Assembly (NCBI GenBank): GCA_005777205.1
Contig: SXNB01000028.1
Location: 1-7,639, forward strand
Origin: Burkholderiales bacterium
Lineage (GTDB): Bacteria; Pseudomonadota; Gammaproteobacteria; Burkholderiales; SG8-39
Direction: 5' to 3'
Length of the DNA stretch: 7,639 bases
In this document: positions 1-6,062 of the stretch, in pieces
Numbering within the stretch: the stretch's first letter is position 1
How the letters are laid out: every line of letters starts with the position of its first letter
Program-made: the position numbers and the translations under genes
The notes under the pieces: generated by a model
The model's database searches: none
The model's input: the letters and a program-made list of their open reading frames with translations, nothing else
What the model was told of the DNA's origin: nothing

Positions 1-561
1 TACGCGGTGGCCTGGCCAGGCCAGGGCATCTACTCCAAGGAGCCGCTGAAGGCCGTCACCGACCTGAAGGGCACTAAATTCCGTACCTACAGCCCGCTCA
101 CCGCGCGCTTCGCCGAACTGGTGGGCGCCAGTCCAACGGTGATTCAAGTGCCCGAGCTGCCGCAGGCCTTCGCCACCGGCACCGTGAATGCCATGATCAC
201 TTCCTCGGCCACCGGCACTTCCTCCAAGGCCTGGGAATTCGTCAAGAACTACTACACCACCAACGCCATGCATCCGAAGAACGCGGTGGTGGTAAACAAT
301 CGCGCCTTCCAGGGCCTGCCCGCGGCTAGCAAGAAGGCGCTCACCGACGCGGCCGCCGAGGCCGAGAAGCGCGGCTGGGACCTGTCCCGCGCTCGCGAGC
401 AGGCAGCCAACAAAATGCTGGCCGACAACGGCATGGCGGTGCGCGCGCCCGACGCCGGCATGATGTCCGGATTCAACAAGATCGGCGAGGAGATGGCCGC
501 CGAATGGCTGAAGGCGGCCGGCGCCGACGGCGAGGCCATCGTCAAGGCCTACCGGAAGTAG
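1..561 (+). CDS. dctP: TRAP transporter periplasmic substrate-binding subunit (DctP type), C-terminal part, 5' truncated by the window
   Basis: This is the last 186 codons of a TRAP transporter extracytoplasmic binding protein, which captures an organic acid in the periplasm and delivers it to the DctQ-DctM membrane pair. The reading frame is open from base 1 and ends at TAG 559-561; the signal peptide and N-terminal lobe lie outside the window. The segment DLKGTKFRTY (visible residues 21-30) is the family's signature after the first lobe, and Arg28 matches the arginine that in this family usually pairs with the substrate carboxylate. The next stretch, with ELPQAFATGTVNAMITSS, and the helical C-terminus ending KAAGADGEAIVKAYRK also fit DctP proteins. 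Placement directly before dctQ and dctM genes supports the call strongly. The substrate cannot be told from the sequence; C4-dicarboxylate in database names of this family is only a default. The apparent GTG start at base 7 is internal and not the true start. Confidence 0.93.
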   Translation, partial: YAVAWPGQGIYSKEPLKAVTDLKGTKFRTYSPLTARFAELVGASPTVIQVPELPQAFATGTVNAMITSSATGTSSKAWEFVKNYYTTNAMHPKNAVVVNNRAFQGLPAASKKALTDAAAEAEKRGWDLSRAREQAANKMLADNGMAVRAPDAGMMSGFNKIGEEMAAEWLKAAGADGEAIVKAYRK

Positions 562-565
562 TGCT

Positions 566-580
566 AAGAGGACGCGAGAG
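566..580 (+). promoter_or_regulatory. Candidate ribosome binding sites for the dctQ-like gene
   Basis: Two purine-rich stretches lie between the dctP stop and the GTG start at 587: AAGAGGA (566-572, 14 bases from the start) and GAGAG (576-580, 6 bases from the start). The second has the better spacing. Either would support the GTG start; I see no ATG alternative in frame nearby. Confidence 0.4.
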
Positions 581-586
581 ACCCGC

Positions 587-1120
587 GTGAGGCGGTTCCT
601 CGACCGCCTTTACGCGGCCAGCGGATCGCTCGCGTCGATCTGCCTGGCCAGCATCGCGGTCGTGATGCTGGCGCAGGCGGGCATGCGCGAGTTCGGCATG
701 CTGCTGCGCGGGGCCGACGACATCGTGGCGTGGCTCTGCGCCGCCGCAGCTTTTCTGGCGCTCGGCCACACGTTCCGCAAGGGCGAGCTGGTGCGCGTCG
801 GGCTGCTGCTGGAACACCTGCCGCCGCGGCCGCGCCGCGCGCTCGAGATCGCGGCGCTAGGCCTGACACTGGTGTTCGTCGGCTACATGGCCTACGCGGT
901 TGTGAGCTTCGTCCATGACAGCTGGAAGTTCAACGAGGTCGCGCAGGGCCTGATCCGGATCCCGATCTGGATCCCGCAGCTGAGCGCCGTGATCGGCGTA
1001 CTGATCCTGTTCATCGCCGTGCTGGACGACTTCGTCAGGCTGCTGGACGGCGGCACGCCTGCCTACCAGGCGGCCGAGGACGAGCGCCGCGTCAGCAAGG
1101 ACTTCTCGGAGTCGCTGTGA
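587..1120 (+). CDS. dctQ: TRAP transporter small permease subunit (DctQ type)
   Basis: This 177-residue inner-membrane protein is the small subunit of a TRAP transporter, which pairs with the large DctM subunit. Four hydrophobic segments are visible at about residues 15-36, 44-61, 87-107 and 128-149, the usual DctQ topology. The motif HTFRKGELVRV (61-71) after TM2 and the PIWIPQ segment (126-131) before TM4 are typical of the family. The start is GTG at 587, 25 bases after the dctP stop. The stop TGA (1118-1120) overlaps the GTG start of the next gene in the sequence GTGA, a sign of translational coupling. The C-terminal tail is charged and probably cytoplasmic. Function is assigned from family and context; no substrate can be named. 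Confidence 0.93.
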   Translation: MRRFLDRLYAASGSLASICLASIAVVMLAQAGMREFGMLLRGADDIVAWLCAAAAFLALGHTFRKGELVRVGLLLEHLPPRPRRALEIAALGLTLVFVGYMAYAVVSFVHDSWKFNEVAQGLIRIPIWIPQLSAVIGVLILFIAVLDDFVRLLDGGTPAYQAAEDERRVSKDFSESL

Positions 1121-2427
1121 GCACCATCGTCATCGCCGCCATCGTGTTTTCGATCCTTGTCCTGCTGCTCGCCGGCGGCGTATGGATCGCGATCTCCATG
1201 GGCGTGGCGGCCTGGTTCGGGCTGCAGTTCTTTAGCTCCAGCCCGCCCGCGGTCAACCTGGTCCAGTCCATCTGGGGCTCGAACGCATCCTGTACTATCG
1301 CCGCACTGCCGCTGTTCGTCTGGATGGTAGATATCCTCTACAGCACCAAGCTCTCGGACGAGATGTTCGAGGGCCTGTCGCCTTGGCTGGGCTGGCTGCC
1401 CGGGCGCCTGATGCACGTCAACATCCTGGGCTGCGGCATCTTCGCCTCGGTCTCGGGCTCCTCCTCGGCCACCTGCGCCACCATTGCCAAGGTGGCGCTG
1501 CCAGAACTGAAGCGCCGCGGCTACGACGAGAAGATGTGCCTGGGCTCGCTGTGCGGCGCCGTCACGCTCGGCATCCTGATTCCGCCCTCCATCATCATGA
1601 TCGTCTACGCGGTGGCGGCCGAGGTCTCAATTCTGAAAATGTTCATCGCCGGCATCCTGCCAGGCATCCTGCTCATTTCGCTCTTTTCGGGCTACATCAT
1701 CGTCTGGGCGTTGCTCAACCCGGACAAGACGCCGAAGGAGATCGAGCGCATCCCGTTCATGGAACGCCTGCGCCGCGGCCGCAATCTGATCCCTTGCCTG
1801 ATCCTGATCGCGTTCGTCATGGGCACCATGTTCACCGGCTACGCCACCGCCACCGAAGCCGCCTCCTTCGGCGTGCTGGGCGCGATCGTCATCGCCTGGT
1901 GGAGCGGCGCTCTGACGCGGGAGAACTTCTGGGCGAGCCTGATGGGCGCGACGCGCCTGTCGTGCATGATCCTGTTCATCCTCGCCGGGGCCTCGTTCCT
2001 CAGCTCGAGCATGGCGTTCACCGGGATCCCGAAGGCGCTCGCCGAGTGGGTGGCCTCGCTGGGCTTGAGCCCGCTCGGCCTGATCGCGGTGCTCGCCTTC
2101 ATATACCTGTTGCTCGGCACCGCACTGGACGGCATCTCGATGATCGTGCTCACCACCTCCATCGTGCTGCCCATGGTCGAGGCCGCGGGCTTCAACCTGA
2201 TCTGGTTCGGCATTTTCATCGTGCTGCTGGTGGAAATCGCGGAGCTGACCCCGCCGCTGGGGTTCAACCTGTTCGTGCTGCAGACCATGAGCGGGCGGGA
2301 CTCCAACTACGTCGCCCTCGCCTCGATCCCGTTCTTCTGCATGATGGTGCTCGCGCTGGTGATCGTGATCGCCTTCCCGCAGATCGCCACCTGGCTGCCG
2401 GACGTCCTGATCCAGAAGGCAAAGTAG
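1117..2427 (+). CDS. dctM: TRAP transporter large permease subunit (DctM type)
   Basis: This 436-residue polytopic membrane protein forms the ion-coupled transport channel of the TRAP system. Its length is normal for stand-alone DctM. Family landmarks are the GSSSATCATIAKVALPE region followed by KRRGYDEK (114-139), GILIPPSI (152-159), the second-half repeat GYATATEAASFGVLGA (241-256), and ELTPPLGFNLFV (377-388). The two IPPS/TPPLG-type motifs fall in the two structurally repeated halves that build the transport site in this family. The start is GTG at 1117, inside the dctQ stop (GTGA overlap), so translation is probably coupled. The stop is TAG 2425-2427. The nnr gene begins 14 bases later on the same strand with no terminator-like hairpin between them. 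The fusion state (separate DctQ and DctM) is the common one. Confidence 0.96.
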   Translation: MSTIVIAAIVFSILVLLLAGGVWIAISMGVAAWFGLQFFSSSPPAVNLVQSIWGSNASCTIAALPLFVWMVDILYSTKLSDEMFEGLSPWLGWLPGRLMHVNILGCGIFASVSGSSSATCATIAKVALPELKRRGYDEKMCLGSLCGAVTLGILIPPSIIMIVYAVAAEVSILKMFIAGILPGILLISLFSGYIIVWALLNPDKTPKEIERIPFMERLRRGRNLIPCLILIAFVMGTMFTGYATATEAASFGVLGAIVIAWWSGALTRENFWASLMGATRLSCMILFILAGASFLSSSMAFTGIPKALAEWVASLGLSPLGLIAVLAFIYLLLGTALDGISMIVLTTSIVLPMVEAAGFNLIWFGIFIVLLVEIAELTPPLGFNLFVLQTMSGRDSNYVALASIPFFCMMVLALVIVIAFPQIATWLPDVLIQKAK

Positions 2428-2441
2428 CGCCCCGTTCCCCG

Positions 2442-3845
2442 ATGTCGCGCCCCGTCTACCTCGCCGCCGACATCCGCCGCATCGAGCAGGCCGCGGGAGA
2501 CCCCACGCCGCCCCTCATGGAGCGCGCCGGCGCCGCCGCGGCGGAAGTCGCGCTGACGCTGCTCGCCGAGAACCGTAAGGACGTCCTCGTCCTCGCCGGT
2601 CCCGGCAACAACGGCGGTGACGCGCGCATCGTGGCGCGCATTCTGGCGGAAAAGTTCCTCCGCGTCGTGACCGCGGTAAAGCCCGCCGACATTCCCGCCG
2701 ACGTGCGCTGGGGACTGGTGGTCGACGGCCTGTTCGGCATCGGCCTTGCGCGCCCCGTCGAGGGTGAGCACGCGAAGCTGGTCCACTACGCCAACGCCCA
2801 GTCCTGCCCTGTGCTCGCGCTCGATATCCCGAGCGGCATCGCCTCGGACACCGGCCGCGTGCTGGGCGCGGCGATACGCGCTACGCATACCATCACCTTC
2901 CTCGCCCTCAAGCCGGGCCTGCTGACGCTGGACGGGCCGGACCACTGCGGCGAGGTCAGCGTCGCAGAGCTGGGCCTAGAGCCGGGCAAGCTCGTCGCGC
3001 CGCGTGGCTGGGTCGCCGAGCCCTCCCTGTTCGCCCACGCGCTCAAGTCGCGTCCGCGCAATTTCCACAAGGGCATGGCCGGATCCGTGGCTGTCTTTGG
3101 TGGCACCGAGGGCATGGCGGGCGCCGCGCTGCTCGCGGGACGCGCCGCGCTAAAACTGGGCGCGGGCAAGGTCCACCTCGGCCTGCTCTCCGACATGGCG
3201 CTCGACCCCGTGTCGCCGGAGCTGATGCTGCGCCACCCGGACGACGCCTTCGGGCAGGACCTGGACGCCATCGTCATCGGGCCGGGCCTTGGAGACGGCG
3301 AGCGCGCAGAGACGCTGCTGCACGCGGTTCTCGCCAGCGACATCCCCTGCGTGCTCGATGCCGATGCGCTCAACATGATGTCGGCGAACGTGGAACTGCG
3401 CCTTGCCTGTGCGCGGCGCAGCGCCGAGACCATGATCACGCCCCACCCGGCCGAGGCGGCGCGGCTGCTGGGGCTGAAGACCGCGGATGTCCAAGCCGAC
3501 CGGCTGGGGACGGCAAAGAACCTTGCGGAGGAATTCAACACGCACGCACTGCTCAAGGGCGCGGGCAGCGTCATCGTCGCGCGCGACGGTCACTGGTTCA
3601 TCAATACCTCGGGCAACCCGGGCATGGCCTCGGCTGGCATGGGCGACGTGCTCTCGGGCATCCTGGGCGCGCTGCTGGCGCAGAAGCTGTCAGGGGAATC
3701 GGCGCTGGTGCTGGGCGCGCACCTGCACGGCTGCGCTGCAGACGAATGTGCACGATCGGTAGCATTTGGAGGTCCGGTGGGGCTCACCGCGGGCGAGACC
3801 ATCTCGCATGCTCGGGCAACCTGGAACCGCTGGCTGCGGGCCTAG
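2442..3845 (+). CDS. nnr: Bifunctional NAD(P)H-hydrate epimerase / ADP-dependent NAD(P)H-hydrate dehydratase
   Basis: This 467-residue cytosolic enzyme repairs hydrated NADH and NADPH: the N-domain (YjeF_N) epimerises the R and S hydrates and the C-domain (ribokinase-like YjeF_C/CARKD) dehydrates the S form using ADP. In the N-domain I see GPGNNGGDARIVAR (54-67), VDGLFGIGL (94-102) and DIPSG (128-132). In the C-domain I see HKG (209-211), GPGLG (280-284), LDADALN (305-311), TPHPAEAARLL (332-342) and NPGMASAGMGD (392-402), where Asp402 is the expected catalytic base. The N-domain is short: the stretch between the NNGGD motif and VDGLFG is about 20-30 residues less than I expect, and the usual GDG is GDA. 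The C-domain looks intact, so dehydratase activity is the safer claim. The ATG at 2442 has no clear Shine-Dalgarno; it is 14 bases after dctM, so reinitiation is plausible. The frame stays open far upstream only because it shadows dctM. It ends one base from a convergent gene. Confidence 0.95.
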   Translation: MSRPVYLAADIRRIEQAAGDPTPPLMERAGAAAAEVALTLLAENRKDVLVLAGPGNNGGDARIVARILAEKFLRVVTAVKPADIPADVRWGLVVDGLFGIGLARPVEGEHAKLVHYANAQSCPVLALDIPSGIASDTGRVLGAAIRATHTITFLALKPGLLTLDGPDHCGEVSVAELGLEPGKLVAPRGWVAEPSLFAHALKSRPRNFHKGMAGSVAVFGGTEGMAGAALLAGRAALKLGAGKVHLGLLSDMALDPVSPELMLRHPDDAFGQDLDAIVIGPGLGDGERAETLLHAVLASDIPCVLDADALNMMSANVELRLACARRSAETMITPHPAEAARLLGLKTADVQADRLGTAKNLAEEFNTHALLKGAGSVIVARDGHWFINTSGNPGMASAGMGDVLSGILGALLAQKLSGESALVLGAHLHGCAADECARSVAFGGPVGLTAGETISHARATWNRWLRA

Positions 3846-3846
3846 G

Positions 3847-4197
3847 CTACTCGCAGCGGTAGAACGCCTGACGCTGCTGCAGGCTGATCGCCTCCAGGTC
3901 CTGCGGGTCGCGCGCCTTGCCGCTGCCATCAAGGATCCGGCGCTCCAATTCCCCCAGGCGTTTCTCCAGCTTCGCCGTCTTCGGGTCCTTGTTCAGGGCG
4001 TTGAAACGCAGCTGCAGCTTCTTCATATCTTCGCCGCGCTGCTCCACGTGCGCCAGGGCCATGGCGCGGCGCAGCTGGCGCTTCTCGCACTGCACCGGCT
4101 CCAGGGTCTTCGAGATCTCGAGGAACTCCTGTGCCGCCGGGGTCAGCGCGAGCGCCGGCGTGCAGCCGAGAACCAGCAGGACGGCCAGCGCCCTCAT
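3847..4197 (-). CDS. Small exported protein of unknown function with two mature-region cysteines
   Basis: I do not recognise a family. I chose the ATG at 4197 because it gives a 116-residue product with a clean signal peptide: MRALAVLLVLGC followed by TPALA, with a type I cleavage site likely after Ala17. Cys12 gives a weak lipobox-like VLGC, but the signal would be unusually short, so a soluble periplasmic product is more likely. The mature part is highly charged and looks mainly helical, with many Lys, Arg, Glu and Leu between about residues 20 and 105. It has two cysteines, Cys37 and Cys115 next to the C-terminus (YRCE), which could form a disulfide in the periplasm. The gene starts 7 bases after the stop of the glutamate-synthase-like gene on the same strand, so it is probably co-transcribed with it. 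There is no strong Shine-Dalgarno. A longer frame upstream to 4287 overlaps the neighbour and lacks a signal sequence, so I rejected that start. Confidence 0.72.
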   Translation of the reverse strand: MRALAVLLVLGCTPALALTPAAQEFLEISKTLEPVQCEKRQLRRAMALAHVEQRGEDMKKLQLRFNALNKDPKTAKLEKRLGELERRILDGSGKARDPQDLEAISLQQRQAFYRCE

Positions 4198-4204
4198 GCG
4201 GGAA

Positions 4205-5698
4205 TCAAGCGGCCCTGGCCCGCGCCTTGGGCTCCGGGTACGGGTAGAGCATGTTGAGCGCGATCGACTGGTGGTTGGCCTGCACAATGCGCACGTGCTC
4301 GCGCCGCAGCTCGCGCGAGTGCCGCACGCCGCAGGAGTGCGCGATCATGTCGATCTCGCGGTTCATGTTCATAGCGTAGTTCGCCACGCGCAGGTACTTC
4401 TCCTCCACCACCAGCGCGCGCTGCAGGCGCTTCTTGTGCGTGGTGACCCCGGTCGGGCAGGTGTTCTGGTGGCAGCGCAGCGCCTGGATGCAGCCGAGGG
4501 AAAACATGAAGCCGCGCGCGGTGTTGATGAAATCGGCACCGGTAGCGAGCGCCCAGGCTGCGCGCGAGGAGGTCACTATCTTGCCCGAGGCGACCACCCG
4601 GATGCGCGTCTTGAGATCGGACTCGATCAGCGCGTCCACCACTCTCGGTAGCGCCTCGTCGATGGACAGGCCCATGTGGTCGGCGAGCGCCTGCGGCGCC
4701 GCGCCCGAGCCGCCCTCGCCGCCGTCTATCACCAGGAAGTCGGGCGCGTATTCCAGGCCCTTGCGATGGACGTGGTCGGCAAGGTCGTTCATGAAGCGCC
4801 AGCCGCCGACCGCGGTCTTGATCCCGACCGGACGCCCAGTGAGGTCGCGCACGCGCACGATCATGTCGCACAGCTCGGTCATGTTGGCGATGTCGCGGTG
4901 CCGGTTCGGGCTGATGGAATCGCGGCCTGCCGGGATGCCGCGAATCTGCGCGATTTCCGGGGTCACCTTCTTCGCCGGCAGGATACCGCCCTTGCCCGGC
5001 TTAGCGCCTTGGGAGAGCTTGATCTCGAAAGCCTTGGCGACGCGGCCCAGTTCTACCAGGCGGTCCGGGCTCAGGTTGCCCTGCGCGTCGCGCACGCCGT
5101 ACTTGGCGGTGCCGATCTGCATGATGATGTCGCAGTCGCCCTCCAGGTGGTGCGGCGACAGGCCGCCTTCGCCTGTATCCATCCAGCAGCCGGCCACGGC
5201 CGCGCCGCGCGACAGCGAACGCACCGCGGGTTCGGATATAGCGCCGAAGCTCATGCCACTGATGTTGACCACCGAGCGCGCCTCGAACGGAATTTTCGCG
5301 TAGCCCTCGCCCAGCAGCAGCGAGGGCGTCGGCAGCCGTTCCTCTTCCTGCACCGGGAACGGGTGGTTGACGAAGATCAGCGCGCCCGGCTCATGCAAGT
5401 CGAAGGTGGAACCGAAGCCGATGGTGCCACCCTCGTTCTTCGCCAGGCGGTAGATCCAGGAGCGAGTGGAGCGGTTGAACGGCAGCTCGTCGCGTTCGCC
5501 GGCGAAGAAGTACTGGCGAAAGTACTCGCCCAGCTCTTCGAAGAAGTAACGCAGCCGCCCGACCACCGGGTAGTTGCGCAGCACCGCGTGCTTTTTCTGC
5601 GTGATGTCGCGGATGAAGACGAACACGAATGCGGCGATCAGCGCGAACGCGACCAGCGTTCCGATGCCGTAGGACAGGACATCTATCACCATTGCCAT
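4205..5698 (-). CDS. Membrane-anchored FMN-binding glutamate-synthase-family protein (lone central domain)
   Basis: This 497-residue protein corresponds to the FMN/Fe-S synthase domain of the glutamate synthase large subunit, preceded by one membrane segment (about residues 8-29) that would tether it to the inner membrane. Visible motifs are KLSQGAKPGKGGILP (227-241), GRDSISPNRH (258-267), DGGEGGSGAAP (325-335) and ASGKIVTSS (370-378), all of the FMN-binding barrel. Three cysteines, Cys403, Cys409 and Cys414, have the C-x5-C-x4-C spacing of the [3Fe-4S] cluster of glutamate synthases. The N-terminal glutaminase domain and the C-terminal GXGXG domain of full-length GltB are absent, and no gltD-like gene is in view, so true glutamate synthase activity is doubtful. 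Its reaction and electron partner are unknown. The start ATG at 5698 is preceded by GGGGAG ten bases upstream. Met3 is a poorer alternative because its spacing would be 16. It heads a two-gene unit with the small exported protein. Confidence 0.93.
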   Translation of the reverse strand: MAMVIDVLSYGIGTLVAFALIAAFVFVFIRDITQKKHAVLRNYPVVGRLRYFFEELGEYFRQYFFAGERDELPFNRSTRSWIYRLAKNEGGTIGFGSTFDLHEPGALIFVNHPFPVQEEERLPTPSLLLGEGYAKIPFEARSVVNISGMSFGAISEPAVRSLSRGAAVAGCWMDTGEGGLSPHHLEGDCDIIMQIGTAKYGVRDAQGNLSPDRLVELGRVAKAFEIKLSQGAKPGKGGILPAKKVTPEIAQIRGIPAGRDSISPNRHRDIANMTELCDMIVRVRDLTGRPVGIKTAVGGWRFMNDLADHVHRKGLEYAPDFLVIDGGEGGSGAAPQALADHMGLSIDEALPRVVDALIESDLKTRIRVVASGKIVTSSRAAWALATGADFINTARGFMFSLGCIQALRCHQNTCPTGVTTHKKRLQRALVVEEKYLRVANYAMNMNREIDMIAHSCGVRHSRELRREHVRIVQANHQSIALNMLYPYPEPKARARAA

Positions 5699-5708
5699 AG
5701 TCGCAAAT

Positions 5709-5714
5709 CTCCCC
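5709..5714 (-). promoter_or_regulatory. Ribosome binding site of the glutamate-synthase-like gene
   Basis: On the - strand GGGGAG lies ten bases before the ATG at 5698. It is the best Shine-Dalgarno match near this start and favours Met1 over Met3. Confidence 0.6.
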
Positions 5715-5720
5715 GCGCCA

Positions 5721-5726
5721 ATGATA
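5721..5726 (-). promoter_or_regulatory. Possible -10 element for the glutamate-synthase-like gene
   Basis: TATCAT on the - strand differs from TATAAT at one position and lies in an otherwise GC-rich stretch. No good -35 hexamer is seen at 16-18 bases upstream. The start point would fall almost at the Shine-Dalgarno, leaving a very short leader. This is weak evidence. Confidence 0.25.
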
Positions 5727-5761
5727 GGCGAAAACCCGGCCTGCGACTTCCCTAGGACTTT

Positions 5762-5990
5762 TCAGCCGGTGGACCACGTCGTCGATCTCGGTAGGTGATG
5801 ACGGGGATTCACCGCATAGACCGCGTGGCGGATGACGCCCTTCCGGTCGATGACGACAGTCGAGCGCTGCACGAACTCGTGCCGCACGCCCTCGGTTTCC
5901 TTCTCCTCGATGACGTCGTACGGCCGCCAGACCTCCCCGTCCGGGGCCGGCAGCAGGCTGATCGAGAGCCCGTGGCGGTCGCGGGTGACC
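5762..5990 (-). pseudogene. Relic of a BCP/AhpC-type peroxiredoxin: C-terminal part only, frameshifted tail
   Basis: On the - strand, bases 5983 down to about 5780 encode a run that reads like the C-terminal half of a thiol peroxidase of the BCP (AhpC/TSA) family: RDRHGLSISLLPAPDGEV, then YDVIEEKE, then RSTVVIDRKGVIRHA and YAVNPR. The order and spacing of DPDGEV-like, EEKE, RSTxxID and GVIRHA blocks are what I expect in that family. The N-terminal half, with the peroxidatic cysteine, is missing; the sequence upstream runs into the cupin promoter and gene. At the 3' end the frame goes from NPRHHLP into a non-homologous tail, while the shifted frame just there reads TEIDDVVHRLKS, a plausible family-like terminal helix, so a one-base loss near 5775-5795 is likely. 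No credible start codon or ribosome site exists. It cannot make a working peroxidase. A sequencing error could explain the frameshift but not the missing half. The product call is from remembered family pattern, without an alignment. Confidence 0.62.
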
Positions 5991-6050
5991 CTAGACCTGC
6001 GAGCGCGTGGCAAGCCCTGTTGCATCCGCGCCCTTACGGTACACCGCCCA

Positions 6051-6056
6051 TATAAT
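6051..6056 (+). promoter_or_regulatory. Perfect -10 element (TATAAT) of the cupin gene
   Basis: TATAAT is an exact sigma-70 -10 hexamer within a short AT-rich island and ends six bases before the cupin ATG at 6063. I see no convincing -35 at 16-18 bases: TTGCAT (6020-6025) is 25 bases away. A start point 6-8 bases after the hexamer would fall at or beside the ATG, implying a leaderless or nearly leaderless message. Confidence 0.5.
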
Positions 6057-6062
6057 CTGTCA

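Noticed and set aside
11..20. Ten-base perfect palindrome CCTGGCCAGG
   Set aside because: It lies inside the dctP coding sequence, encodes ordinary residues, and is not repeated elsewhere that I could see. It is expected by chance in GC-rich DNA.
1383..2441. Long upstream extension of the nnr reading frame
   Set aside because: It overlaps the strongly conserved dctM gene in another frame, and its translation is rich in Arg, His and Pro with no family pattern. High GC content leaves it open by chance. The conserved YjeF_N start matches ATG 2442.
4161..4197. Lipoprotein signal in the small exported protein
   Set aside because: VLGC at residues 9-12 is a poor lipobox because of Leu at -2, and the signal would be only 11 residues before the Cys. 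A type I site after Ala17 fits better.
4434..5755. Two long + strand open frames across the glutamate-synthase-like gene
   Set aside because: They are shadows of a gene whose FMN and Fe-S motifs are on the - strand. Their translations show no family features.
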